Positions 35,225-43,633 of a DNA stretch of 64,000 bases are shown here, piece after piece; the stretch's first letter is position 1, and each line of letters opens with the position of its first letter. The position numbers and the translations under genes were made by a program. Below the pieces are notes generated by a model. That model worked only from the letters and a program-made list of their open reading frames with translations, did no database searches and was not told the origin of the DNA. The stretch is from positions 1,302,001 through 1,366,000 of the forward strand of contig NZ_CP061286.1 of the NCBI RefSeq assembly GCF_018687095.1. Reading direction: 5' to 3'. The DNA comes from Polynucleobacter sp. MWH-UH25E (GTDB taxonomy: Bacteria > Pseudomonadota > Gammaproteobacteria > Burkholderiales > Burkholderiaceae).

Positions 35225-36424
35225 CTAAAGTTTTTGTAGATGAGTTAATGCCGAAGAAAGAGTTTGCTCCTGCTTAGCAAAGCAAAAGCGAATGACGCCT
35301 GATTCTGTGGGTTCTTCATAGAAGGCGGAAACTGGGATAGCAGCAACGCCCACTTCAGTCGTTAGCCATTTGCAAAAATCTGCTTCATTCAGTTTTGCTT
35401 CAGGAGTTTCTAGCACCGTGTAATCAACGCACTGGAAATAGGTTCCCGGTGTTGGTAGTAATTTGAATTTCGTCTTCTCTAATCCTGCTCTGAAAAAATC
35501 GCGCTTAGCTTGGTAGAAAGCAGACAACCCTAAGTAATGTGATGCATCCGATAGATAGGTCGCTAAACCATATTGCATCGGCGTATTGACAGTGAATACA
35601 TTGAATTGATGTACTTTACGAAACTCAGCGCTTAAAGGAGCGGGGGCCGCAACATAGCCCACTTTCCAGCCGGTAACGTGATAGGTTTTGCCAAAGCTCG
35701 AAATTAAAAAACTGCGGGCTGCTAATTCTGGATGAGAGGCAACGCTATGATGGCATGCGCCATCATAGACCATGTGTTCATAAACCTCATCACTTAAGAT
35801 TAATGTCGAAGTATTTTTGAGTAAGTCAGCCAAGCGATCGAGGTCGGATTTCTGCCAAACCATGCCTGTCGGATTGTGGGGTGTATTGATGATAATCAGA
35901 CGAGTATTGGTGCGTATCGCTTTTGATAATGCCTCCCATGGAATTTGATAGGAGGCCACTTTTCCATTGCTATCTCGTTTAGCTTCAAGAGAAACCGCAA
36001 TTACTTTTCCGCCAGCTAATTCAATTGATGGTCTATAGCTGTCATATGCTGGTTCAATGACGACGACTTCATCGCCTGGACTTACACACGCAAGAATGGT
36101 AGTCAAAATTCCCTGAGTGCCACCAGCGGTGATCGTGATTTCAGAATCAGGGTTGTATTGATGGCCGTAAAGTTGTTCTATCTTGTTTGCTATCCCATGA
36201 CGTAAATTGGGAACCCCAATCATCGGAGGATATTGATTATGGTCGGCTAGCATTGCCTCGTTGACGTCCGCAATCAATTGACGATCGCAAGGGAAGTCTG
36301 GAAAGCCTTGACCTAAATTGATAGCCTGATGTTCAGTCGCTAGGGCTGACATTACTGTAAATATAGTTGTCCCCACCTTGGGCAGGCGACTGGGGAATGG
36401 GGGATGCTTAAGGGCAGAATTCAT
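35225..36424 (-). CDS. Pyridoxal-phosphate aminotransferase, methionine aminotransferase (YbdL) type
   Basis: A 399-residue class I/II fold aminotransferase. Landmarks are INLGQGFPDFPCD, the NTPHNPTGMVW stretch, the cofactor site SDEVYEHMVYDG and the Schiff-base lysine in SSFGKTYHVTGWKVGY. Sequence resembles YbdL and kynurenine aminotransferase-like enzymes, which use methionine or aromatic amino acids with 2-oxo acids; the exact substrate is inferred. First gene of the long minus-strand run, divergent from yaaA across 94 bases. Confidence 0.88.
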   Translation of the reverse strand: MNSALKHPPFPSRLPKVGTTIFTVMSALATEHQAINLGQGFPDFPCDRQLIADVNEAMLADHNQYPPMIGVPNLRHGIANKIEQLYGHQYNPDSEITITAGGTQGILTTILACVSPGDEVVVIEPAYDSYRPSIELAGGKVIAVSLEAKRDSNGKVASYQIPWEALSKAIRTNTRLIIINTPHNPTGMVWQKSDLDRLADLLKNTSTLILSDEVYEHMVYDGACHHSVASHPELAARSFLISSFGKTYHVTGWKVGYVAAPAPLSAEFRKVHQFNVFTVNTPMQYGLATYLSDASHYLGLSAFYQAKRDFFRAGLEKTKFKLLPTPGTYFQCVDYTVLETPEAKLNEADFCKWLTTEVGVAAIPVSAFYEEPTESGVIRFCFAKQEQTLSSALTHLQKL

Positions 36425-36518
36425 GTGGTCAAAGGGGGTTAAAAGTCTTCCGTTGGCCTTTTTGGCGAATAATTTGGGCAGTCGCTAGAATGGAAACAAT
36501 ACATATACAAATTGTGCC

Positions 36519-37295
36519 ATGCTGATCGTACTTTCACCCGCCAAATCCCTAGATTACAAGACGCCCGTAAAGGTGAAGGCACCAACCCTGCCAGAGTTTG
36601 TTGCTGAGTCTGCCAAGCTAATTGCTGATCTTAAGAAACTAGCCCCCCAGGATGTAGCAAGGCTGATGGGTTTATCAGATCAGCTAGCAGTGCTTAATGT
36701 AGGGCGTTACCGAGATTGGTCAAAAAAATTCACAGAAGAAAACAGCAAGCCTGCCATTTATGCTTTTGATGGCGATGTCTATGATGGTTTTGATGTTAAA
36801 ACCTTAGATGCCAAGGCGGTTAATTTTGCGCAAGAACATATTCGCATTTTGTCTGGGCTCTATGGTGCTTTGCGACCTTTGGATTTAATGCAGGCCTATC
36901 GCTTGGAGATGGGTACCCCATTTAAGAATGCGCGTGGTAAGGACTTGTATGCGTTTTGGGGGAGCAGAGTAACGAATGCATTAAAAGAGGTGCTCGAAAA
37001 ACAAAAGAAACCAGTCTTGCTAAATTTGGCTTCCGAAGAGTATTTCAAAGTATTGCAGCCAAAAGATTTGGATTGCCCGGTGATTTCTCCTGTGTTTCAG
37101 GATGCTAAAGATGGTAAGTACAAAATCATCTCTTTCTACGCAAAGCGCGCACGTGGCTTGATGGCGCGGTATGTTGTAGAGAATCGAATCACTGATCCAG
37201 CAGACTTAAAAGGTTTTAATTTAGATGGTTACAAGTACCATGCTGCTGATTCAAAACCAGATAAACCCGTCTTTAGACGAGCGGAGAAGAAGTAA
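36519..37295 (+). CDS. yaaA: Peroxide stress protein YaaA
   Basis: A 258-residue protein of the UPF0246/DUF328 family. It begins with the diagnostic MLIVLSPAKSLDY and contains LNVGRYRDW, SGLYGALRPLDLMQAYRLEMG and the terminal FNLDGYKYH. YaaA lowers free iron and limits hydroxyl-radical damage under peroxide stress in E. coli and binds DNA. Its stop and the next start overlap by one base (TAATG). Confidence 0.95.
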   Translation: MLIVLSPAKSLDYKTPVKVKAPTLPEFVAESAKLIADLKKLAPQDVARLMGLSDQLAVLNVGRYRDWSKKFTEENSKPAIYAFDGDVYDGFDVKTLDAKAVNFAQEHIRILSGLYGALRPLDLMQAYRLEMGTPFKNARGKDLYAFWGSRVTNALKEVLEKQKKPVLLNLASEEYFKVLQPKDLDCPVISPVFQDAKDGKYKIISFYAKRARGLMARYVVENRITDPADLKGFNLDGYKYHAADSKPDKPVFRRAEKK

Positions 37296-38506
37296 TGGCT
37301 GTACATCGCACCAAACCTTCTCAACGCACTTCTCCAGAGGTAGAAAAGCTGGTGGCAGATGCTATTTCCTTGGCTGCCTCAGGTAGCCAGATTGAGGATC
37401 GCTATTGGGAAGAGCGTTTGAATATACGTCTAATGCGCTTATTAAAAAGTCAGAATCAAAACGTGATTGATGCTGCATTAGATCAAACCTTCCGCATTAA
37501 TACAGTTGCATTTGAAGTGCTTGCTGATACAGCGGAAACTTTGGCTGAGTCTCTCAAAATGGAGCATGAAGGGCAGCAGTGGGATGCGTTGTTATTGGCT
37601 ATGCCAATCGTTGCCCATACGCGTTATCAAATCCCTTCTGGACCTTTGCCTGCCAATATGGTCGAAGCCACTGCCAGCGCCTTGCATAGCGCTATTGCTG
37701 CAACAGACACCCGCATCGCGATTATCCCTTGGCTGTATAGCATTGATCAAATGCCGCATTCGCACTGCCAAACTCGCGTGTTAACGGAAGCGCTTGCTAC
37801 TGCCGCAATCTCTGGCAAAGATGTCAAATTAGAGTTGCGCGATATGTCAGAAACAATCGCCGTTTTAGCCGATCCGCGTTTCATCGTAGCGGCAATCAGT
37901 GCGCCTAGTGGTTCCCCGATTTTTAAATGGCAAGAAGAGCCACCGGCAAGACAGGAGCGAGGCGTTAGATTGATAGGTTGGCAAAATGCGATGCAAGAGC
38001 CGATTGCTTCCATGTTGCCTGGCTGCGAATTTGAATTGTTGCTACCAGAAGCGTATTTCACGAACTGCCGGTTGGCGGATAAGCATGTACGTCCATTAAG
38101 TATTCGTGCTGCAGTGAACTTCCTAGAGAGCACATTAGGCATTCTTCCTGCCGGTCTATCGTGTGTTGTGGGTGCTTTCGGAGAAGAGCAGGCGGATGAA
38201 TACCGAATTTCGTTTAGTGCAAAAGGCTCATCCGATGTGATGTATGGCGTTATCTGGCCTTTGTATGACCGCGAGAGCGTAGCGAATGACGCGCTTAATG
38301 ATTTATCGGATGATGAGAGTCCTATCAAAAAGATCTGCGATGCTTTGCATGACGCTGGCGTAGAAGATGTATTCCGTCACGCGATGTTATTTGATCCAGA
38401 GCTTTGTGATGATTGTGGGGCGCCACTATTTCCGGATCGTTCAGGAGAAGCGGTTCATGCTGAGATGCCCGAAGATACGCCAACCCAGCAGCCTTTGTTT
38501 CATTAA
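37295..38506 (+). CDS. DUF2863-like hypothetical protein
   Basis: A 403-residue protein without signal peptide or membrane helices, resembling the betaproteobacterial DUF2863 family (recognised by overall pattern, not a named motif). The C-terminal part holds a CDDCGAPLFP knuckle near residues 374-383, suggesting a small zinc site. Function unknown. Coupling to yaaA by a one-base stop/start overlap suggests it shares stress-related expression. The transcript ends at the hairpin at 38544-38572. Confidence 0.75.
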   Translation: MAVHRTKPSQRTSPEVEKLVADAISLAASGSQIEDRYWEERLNIRLMRLLKSQNQNVIDAALDQTFRINTVAFEVLADTAETLAESLKMEHEGQQWDALLLAMPIVAHTRYQIPSGPLPANMVEATASALHSAIAATDTRIAIIPWLYSIDQMPHSHCQTRVLTEALATAAISGKDVKLELRDMSETIAVLADPRFIVAAISAPSGSPIFKWQEEPPARQERGVRLIGWQNAMQEPIASMLPGCEFELLLPEAYFTNCRLADKHVRPLSIRAAVNFLESTLGILPAGLSCVVGAFGEEQADEYRISFSAKGSSDVMYGVIWPLYDRESVANDALNDLSDDESPIKKICDALHDAGVEDVFRHAMLFDPELCDDCGAPLFPDRSGEAVHAEMPEDTPTQQPLFH

Positions 38507-38543
38507 AGAGAATAATGAATCATTAGCTATAAAAATAGACGAT

Positions 38544-38572
38544 AAAAAAGCCGAGGGTTACTCGGCTTTTTT
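38544..38572. terminator. Bidirectional Rho-independent terminator
   Basis: AAAAAAGCCGAG and CTCGGCTTTTTT pair perfectly around a GGTTA loop, with T-runs on either strand. It separates the convergent DUF2863-like gene (plus) from the MliC-like gene (minus). Confidence 0.85.
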
Positions 38573-38611
38573 TATTTAATACTATAAAAACTTCGATAAA
38601 ACTGAGATTGC

Positions 38612-38992
38612 TTAGTTCTGCACAAACGGTTCAGCGCCAGCAAACAAGTGCGGTAATTTTCCTGCTTTCATTTCTGCTGTTTGACAGAAGTCAGCAAGAC
38701 GTGTTCCAACCTTGATATTGAAAAGCATTGCTTTGTTACCCAATACAACTAGATCAAATCCAGAGTTTGTATTTTTGTAACGTAAGCTACCAGGTAGAGA
38801 AGTTTGGCGATCTAAATCATATGTTTTAGATTCCCAAGTCAGGCGAACTTTCTCAGTGGTACCAGTCGTTTTGAACTGCTTGCTTTCACTGCAAGTCCAT
38901 GTGAATACTTCTTCATTAGCGCTTACGTTTGCAGCCCCAGAGAGGCATGCTAGCGCAAGGCTAATGGTGAGAAGAGACTTCTTCATATGCAA
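38612..38992 (-). CDS. MliC-like periplasmic/lysozyme-inhibitor-type protein
   Basis: A 126-residue exported protein: a signal peptide of about 25 residues (MHMKKSLLTISLAL to ANVSA) and a mature part beginning NEEVFTWTC. The beta-rich pattern VRLTWESKTYDLDRQTSLPGSLRYKN and a second Cys near FCQTAE resemble MliC/PliC inhibitors of C-type lysozyme, with two cysteines that could form the disulfide. There is no lipobox. The assignment is by pattern only. It lies 14 bases after mdh, so it may be read from the mdh promoter. Confidence 0.6.
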   Translation of the reverse strand: MHMKKSLLTISLALACLSGAANVSANEEVFTWTCSESKQFKTTGTTEKVRLTWESKTYDLDRQTSLPGSLRYKNTNSGFDLVVLGNKAMLFNIKVGTRLADFCQTAEMKAGKLPHLFAGAEPFVQN

Positions 38993-39006
38993 TATTCCTC
39001 AGTAAA

Positions 39007-39996
39007 TTAAGGGAGCAAATGTTTAACGCCAGCTTGCTCTTCAAGCAATTCATTGAGAGTGTGAGTCATGCGCTCGCGAGAGAACTCATCGATCTCCAAG
39101 CCTTCAACCATCTTGTAATCGCCGTTTTCGCATGTGACAGGGAAGCCATAAATCACTTCAGCTGGAATCCCGTACTCACCTTTAGATGGGATACCCATGG
39201 TGACCCATTTGCCGTTAGTGCCAAGCACCCAATCATGAATGTGATCGATTGCCGCATTCGCTGCTGACGCGGCAGAAGAGAGGCCACGCGCATCAATAAT
39301 CGCTGCGCCACGCTTACCAACGGTTGGAATAAATACATCTTTGTTCCACGCTGCATCATTAATAGAGTCTTTTACAGACTTGCCATCAACAGTTGCAAAG
39401 CGATAGTCTGGATACATGGTTGGGCTGTGGTTACCCCAAACAACCAACTTCTCAATGCCGGCAACAGGTTTGTTCAACTTGGTTGCCAACTGTGAGAGTG
39501 CGCGGTTGTGATCGAGACGCAACATCGCTGTAAAGTTTTTCGCGGGAATATCTGGAGCAGATTTCATAGCGATGTAAGCATTGGTATTTGCTGGGTTGCC
39601 AACAACCAATACTTTGACGGTTTTCTTAGCAACTGTATTCAATGCCTTACCTTGCGCAGTGAAGATTTGCGCATTAGCGGAGAGCAAGTCTTTGCGCTCC
39701 ATGCCAGGACCGCGTGGACGTGCGCCAACCAATAGAGCAACATCAATATCCTTGAATGCGGTCAATGGGTCAGAGTGCGCTGTAACGCCAGCCAACAATG
39801 GGAATGCGCAGTCTTCGAGCTCCATGATCACCCCAGCCAAGGCTTTTTGTGCTTTTTCATCAGGAATTTCGAGCAATTGCAGGATTACAGGCTGATCTTT
39901 GCCTAATAGGTCGCCATTGGCGATACGGAATAGAAGTGAATATCCGATTTGACCGGCTGCACCGGTTACGGCGACACGCATTGGGGCTTTTGCCAT
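39007..39996 (-). CDS. mdh: Malate dehydrogenase
   Basis: A 329-residue NAD-dependent enzyme that oxidises malate to oxaloacetate in the TCA cycle. Landmarks are the Rossmann GAAGQIGYSLLFRIANG, the mobile loop GARPRGPGMERKDLL with substrate arginines, RLDHNRALSQL, and the active-site histidine in VWGNHSPTMYPDYR. The length and loop fit the cytosolic-like form of betaproteobacteria. Divergent from the GntR regulator, with a sigma-70 promoter at 40061-40090 reading toward it. Confidence 0.97.
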   Translation of the reverse strand: MAKAPMRVAVTGAAGQIGYSLLFRIANGDLLGKDQPVILQLLEIPDEKAQKALAGVIMELEDCAFPLLAGVTAHSDPLTAFKDIDVALLVGARPRGPGMERKDLLSANAQIFTAQGKALNTVAKKTVKVLVVGNPANTNAYIAMKSAPDIPAKNFTAMLRLDHNRALSQLATKLNKPVAGIEKLVVWGNHSPTMYPDYRFATVDGKSVKDSINDAAWNKDVFIPTVGKRGAAIIDARGLSSAASAANAAIDHIHDWVLGTNGKWVTMGIPSKGEYGIPAEVIYGFPVTCENGDYKMVEGLEIDEFSRERMTHTLNELLEEQAGVKHLLP

Positions 39997-40060
39997 TGCT
40001 GATAACTCCAGAGGAAGGTTAGTGGGGTTGATTAATAAAAACTTTTCTATTATCCATTCA

Positions 40061-40090
40061 AGTGTATGGACTTTGCCTTTACACTGTCAA
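40061..40090 (-). promoter_or_regulatory. Predicted sigma-70 promoter of mdh
   Basis: Read on the minus strand, a perfect -35 TTGACA (complement of 40085-40090) and -10 TACACT (complement of 40061-40066) are separated by 18 bases. Transcription would begin near 40054 and run 58 bases to the mdh ATG at 39996. The palindrome at 40095-40108 ends 4 bases upstream of the -35. Confidence 0.6.
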
Positions 40091-40106
40091 TGATGTCTTA
40101 TATAAG
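40078..40106 (+). promoter_or_regulatory. Predicted sigma-70 promoter of the GntR regulator
   Basis: TTTACA at 40078-40083 and TATAAG at 40101-40106 are spaced by 17 bases (5/6 match each). The -10 lies inside the palindrome at 40095-40108, and the -35 region overlaps the -35 of the mdh promoter on the other strand, so the two promoters would compete. Confidence 0.55.
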
Positions 40107-40108
40107 AC
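40095..40108. promoter_or_regulatory. Perfect 14-base palindrome, probable GntR-family operator
   Basis: GTCTTATATAAGAC is a perfect dyad in the mdh/GntR intergenic region. It covers the -10 of the regulator promoter and adjoins the -35 of mdh, the geometry expected for an autoregulated divergent operator. GntR-family regulators usually bind short dyads of this kind; that the adjacent regulator binds here is inference. Confidence 0.6.
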
Positions 40109-40155
40109 TAGAATTACTCAGAATTTTATCCAATTGATGTCCTTGTGGAGTGAAT

Positions 40156-40893
40156 TTGTCAGAAGTAAATTTGCCTATCGCCTCATTTAGCCCTTTATAC
40201 GAGCAGATCAAAGCCATGATTTTGGCCAGTCTGCAGGCTGGAGAGTGGCTTCCTGGCGAAGTGATCCCCAGTGAGATGGAGCTTGCAGCCCGATATGCGG
40301 TAAGCCAAGGCACAGTGCGCAAGGCAATTGATGAGCTAGCCGCCCAGAATCTATTGGTTAGACGCCAGGGAAAGGGCACTTTTGTCGCCACTCACCAAGA
40401 AGATGATTGGCAGTACCGCTTTTTACGTTTAGCCCCAGACTCAGGGGAAAAGTTTCATCTGATTAGTCAATTTTTAGCCTGTGAGCAAACCAAGGCCACT
40501 GATTACGTGGCTAATTTGCTTAAATTAAAGGCAGGTGACCCAGTCATCTATATCGATCGCGTTCAAACGTTTGCAGGCCAACCCGTTGTTTTTGAAGAGA
40601 TTTGGCTTCCAGGCAGCCGTTTCAAAGGTCTGGACCTCGATACCCTCAATGATTGGCATGGTCCGGTCTATGCGCTTTATGAAAGCCAGTACGCTACCCA
40701 CATGGTGCGGGCAGAAGAAAAAATCAAGGCAGTTTCAGCTGATGAAGGTCTCGCCAAGCACCTCCAAATTTCAGTCGGCGCGCCTTTGCTCTCGGTAGAG
40801 CGGGTTGCATTCACCTACGGGAATAAACCAGTAGAAATTCGGCACGCAAGATACGACACTTCTGAGCAGCATTACGAGAATCGATTGAACTGA
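40156..40893 (+). CDS. GntR/HutC-family transcriptional regulator
   Basis: About 245 residues. The N-terminal GntR winged helix (FSPLYEQIKAMIL, GEVIPSEMELAARYAVSQGTVR) is followed by a HutC/UTRA effector domain (residues about 90-240, DRVQTFAGQPVVFEEIWLP). It sits between mdh and sdhCDABE and probably controls TCA-cycle genes; the palindrome at 40095-40108 supports autoregulation. I favour TTG at 40156 with GTGGAG at 40145-40150; GTG at 40150 is in frame but lacks a ribosome site. Confidence 0.9.
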   Translation: MSEVNLPIASFSPLYEQIKAMILASLQAGEWLPGEVIPSEMELAARYAVSQGTVRKAIDELAAQNLLVRRQGKGTFVATHQEDDWQYRFLRLAPDSGEKFHLISQFLACEQTKATDYVANLLKLKAGDPVIYIDRVQTFAGQPVVFEEIWLPGSRFKGLDLDTLNDWHGPVYALYESQYATHMVRAEEKIKAVSADEGLAKHLQISVGAPLLSVERVAFTYGNKPVEIRHARYDTSEQHYENRLN

Positions 40894-40903
40894 ACTTATC
40901 CGT

Positions 40904-40943
40904 AAAACCCCTTTTTAACCCTTATAAACCCTTAAAAGCCCCC
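40904..40943 (+). repeat. Phased A/T-CCC repeats upstream of sdhC
   Basis: Four short units of an A-rich run followed by CCC (AAAACCC, TTAACCC, TAAACCC, AAAAGCCC) recur with CCC starting at 40908, 40919, 40929 and 40939, that is every 10-11 bases. They lie just after the GntR gene and about 85 bases before sdhC. The helical phasing could bend DNA or give tandem protein sites on one face. Confidence 0.45.
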
Positions 40944-41024
40944 ACCAGACCCAAGGTTTCCAATAGAATATGTTGCGACACAACAAAATCAAACTGAACC
41001 TCCACCGAAAGATAGAGATTGCCC

Positions 41025-41444
41025 ATGGTTGATGCACAGCAAAATGTAAAAAAAGATAGACCGGTTTATCGAAATATTGGTCTAGCCCAGTTGGTGAAAT
41101 ACCGCCTTCCTTGGGCCGGTAAAGTTTCCATTCTTCACCGTATCAGCGGAGCAGTTTTGTTCCTCTTGTTGCCATTTATTTTGTATCTCTTTGATCAAAG
41201 CCTTGCTTCCGAATTGAGCTACCAAAAATTCCAAGCCTTCACAGGTAATGTCTTGGTAAAAATTATTTGCTTGGGTTTGATTTGGTGTTTCTTGCACCAC
41301 TTCTGCGCTGGCATTCGTTACCTCTTGCTCGATCTCGAGATCGGAGTAGAGAAGTCAGAGTCCAATCGTTCAGCAATTATCGTCTTGGTGATTGGCTTGG
41401 CTTTGACTGCGGTAGTTGGTCTTAAATTATTCGGCTTGTATTAA
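41025..41444 (+). CDS. sdhC: Succinate dehydrogenase cytochrome b556 subunit
   Basis: A 139-residue membrane anchor with three helices that binds heme and ubiquinone in complex II. The N-terminal RPVYRNIGLAQLVKYRLPWAGKVSILHRISG and the heme-ligand region FLHHFCAGIRYLLLDLE are typical. The ATG at 41025 is preferred over TTG at 41019. First gene of sdhCDABE; the phased repeats and a promoter region precede it. Confidence 0.95.
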   Translation: MVDAQQNVKKDRPVYRNIGLAQLVKYRLPWAGKVSILHRISGAVLFLLLPFILYLFDQSLASELSYQKFQAFTGNVLVKIICLGLIWCFLHHFCAGIRYLLLDLEIGVEKSESNRSAIIVLVIGLALTAVVGLKLFGLY

Positions 41445-41468
41445 GCGTTTCTTCATTAAGGAAATTTC

Positions 41469-41834
41469 ATGCCTATTTATCAAATTGGACCAAAGCGCTT
41501 AGTTGTAGGCGCGCATTACGGCCTTAAAGAATGGATTATTCAACGCGTTACTGCGATTGTGATGGTGGTATTTACCGTTGTGCTGCTGGTGGATTATTGC
41601 GTTACTGGTAGCGCTACATACGAGGGCTGGTCTGGCCTGTTTAGCAATCAGCTAATGAAGTTGTTAACACTCTTGGCTTTGTTCAGTCTTTTCTATCACG
41701 CTTGGATTGGTGTGCGCGATATTTGGATGGATTACATCAAGCCTGTCGGCATTCGTTTGACACTCCAAGTGTTGACTGTTTTGTATCTTGTAGCGTGTGC
41801 GGCATATGCCGTTCAAATTTTGTGGAAAGTGTAA
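41469..41834 (+). CDS. sdhD: Succinate dehydrogenase hydrophobic membrane anchor
   Basis: A 121-residue subunit with three transmembrane helices that completes the quinone and heme pocket with SdhC. The HYGLKEWIIQRVTAIVMV start and FYHAWIGVRDIWMDYIKP loop are conserved in betaproteobacteria. It follows sdhC by 24 bases with AAGGAAA as ribosome site, and sdhA starts 4 bases after its stop. Confidence 0.94.
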   Translation: MPIYQIGPKRLVVGAHYGLKEWIIQRVTAIVMVVFTVVLLVDYCVTGSATYEGWSGLFSNQLMKLLTLLALFSLFYHAWIGVRDIWMDYIKPVGIRLTLQVLTVLYLVACAAYAVQILWKV

Positions 41835-41838
41835 TTCG

Positions 41839-43617
41839 ATGACTGCAATTCAAAAATCATTACCACGCCGCCGTTTTGATGCGGTGATTGTTGGTGCGGG
41901 TGGTTCAGGTATGCGCGCTTCATTGCAGTTAGCAGAAGCTGGCTTGAATGTAGCTGTGCTTAGTAAAGTATTTCCAACACGTTCACACACGGTTGCAGCG
42001 CAGGGTGGTATCGGCGCTTCACTAGGCAATATGAGTGAAGACAATTGGCACTATCACTTTTACGACACCATTAAAGGTTCTGACTGGTTAGGTGACCAGG
42101 ACGTAATCGAATTCATGTGCCGCGAAGCTCCAAAAGTTGTTTATGAGTTAGAACACTTTGGTATGCCGTTTGACCGTAACCCTGATGGCACGATCTATCA
42201 GCGTCCGTTTGGTGGTCACACAGCAAACTATGGCGAGAAGCCAGTGCAGCGTGCTTGTGCTGCCGCTGACCGCACTGGTCACGCAATGTTGCACACCTTG
42301 TACCAACGTAACGTACGCGCGAAGACTAACTTCTTCGTGGAGTGGTTGGCGCTTGATCTCATTCGTGATGATGAGGGTGACGTAGTTGGTGTAACTGCTC
42401 TTGAAATGGAAACCGGCCAGGTATACATCTTGGAAGCCAAGATTGTGATGTTGGCTACTGGTGGTGCGGGCCGTATTTGGGATGCATCCACTAACGCGTT
42501 TATTAATACCGGCGACGGTATGGGTCTTGCAGCACGTGCAGGCATTCCGTTGGAAGATATGGAGTTCTGGCAATTCCACCCAACTGGCGTAGCTGGTGCG
42601 GGTGTGTTGTTGACAGAAGGTTGCCGTGGCGAAGGCGGTATTTTGCGCAACAAAGATGGCGAGCGTTTCATGGAACGCTATGCGCCAACTTTGAAAGATT
42701 TGGCTCCACGTGACTTCGTATCACGCTCTATGGATCAAGAAATTAAAGAAGGGCGCGGTTGCGGCCCGAATGGTGATTATGTTGTGCTCGATCTGACACA
42801 TATTGGCGCTGACACGATCATGAAGCGTTTGCCTTCCGTGTATGAGATTGGTATTAACTTTGCCAACGTTGACGTGACCAAGGAGCCAATTCCAGTTGTG
42901 CCAACCATTCACTATCAGATGGGCGGCATTCCAACCAATATTAATGGTCAAGTCGTTGTGCCAGCAAATGGCAAACACAATGAAGTGATTAACGGCTTGT
43001 ATGCAATTGGCGAGTGCTCATGTGTTTCAGTTCACGGCGCAAACCGTTTGGGTACAAACTCATTGCTCGACCTCTTAGTATTCGGTCGTGCAGCAGGCAA
43101 TCACATCGTGAGCTTGGATCTTAAGAATCGCGAATTCAAGCCATTGCCGAAGAATGCTGGTCAACAAACTATGGAGCGTATTGCGAAGTTGGACAACTCC
43201 ACTTCTGGTGAATATGCACAAGACGTTGCTAACGATATTCGTAAGTGCATGCAGAAATATGCTGGCGTGTTCCGCAATCAAGAATTGATGGACGAAGGTG
43301 TTCGTCAAATGGCCAAGTTGACTGAGCGCGCTAAGCACTTATGGGTTAAAGATAAGTCTGAGATTTTCAATACTGCGCGTATTGAGGCTTTGGAAGTGGC
43401 TAACTTGGTTGAGACTGCAAATGCAACCATGACCTCGGCAGCTGCTCGTAAAGAAAGCCGTGGTGCTCACTCTCATGATGATCACCCACATCGTGATGAT
43501 GACAACTGGATGAAGCACACGCTTTGGTATAGCGAAGGTAATCGTTTGGACTACAAACCAGTTCAGCTAAAACCATTGACTGTTGATTCAGTTCCTCCAA
43601 AAGAACGTACTTTCTAA
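41839..43617 (+). CDS. sdhA: Succinate dehydrogenase flavoprotein subunit
   Basis: A 592-residue FAD-carrying catalytic subunit. It has the dinucleotide fold VIVGAGGSGMRASLQLAEAG, the FAD-attachment region FPTRSHTVAAQGG with the histidine that links FAD, and the substrate-site residues in HPTG and ANRLGTNSLLDL. The ATG at 41839 gives the usual MTAIQKSLPRRRFD start. A His/Asp-rich stretch near the C-terminus (SHDDHPHRDDDNW) is a variant of a conserved acidic segment. SdhE at 44335 probably assists flavinylation. Confidence 0.97.
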   Translation: MTAIQKSLPRRRFDAVIVGAGGSGMRASLQLAEAGLNVAVLSKVFPTRSHTVAAQGGIGASLGNMSEDNWHYHFYDTIKGSDWLGDQDVIEFMCREAPKVVYELEHFGMPFDRNPDGTIYQRPFGGHTANYGEKPVQRACAAADRTGHAMLHTLYQRNVRAKTNFFVEWLALDLIRDDEGDVVGVTALEMETGQVYILEAKIVMLATGGAGRIWDASTNAFINTGDGMGLAARAGIPLEDMEFWQFHPTGVAGAGVLLTEGCRGEGGILRNKDGERFMERYAPTLKDLAPRDFVSRSMDQEIKEGRGCGPNGDYVVLDLTHIGADTIMKRLPSVYEIGINFANVDVTKEPIPVVPTIHYQMGGIPTNINGQVVVPANGKHNEVINGLYAIGECSCVSVHGANRLGTNSLLDLLVFGRAAGNHIVSLDLKNREFKPLPKNAGQQTMERIAKLDNSTSGEYAQDVANDIRKCMQKYAGVFRNQELMDEGVRQMAKLTERAKHLWVKDKSEIFNTARIEALEVANLVETANATMTSAAARKESRGAHSHDDHPHRDDDNWMKHTLWYSEGNRLDYKPVQLKPLTVDSVPPKERTF

Positions 43618-43633
43618 GCAAGAGAGATAGAAG

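Noticed and set aside
37747..38328. A 193-residue open frame antisense to the DUF2863-like gene.
   Set aside because: No ribosome site or family pattern; the sense gene is coupled to yaaA and fits better.
43480..43510. His/Asp-rich stretch near the SdhA C-terminus as a possible metal-binding insertion.
   Set aside because: The corresponding segment in other betaproteobacterial SdhA proteins is already acidic and the lengths agree, so it looks like an ordinary variant.
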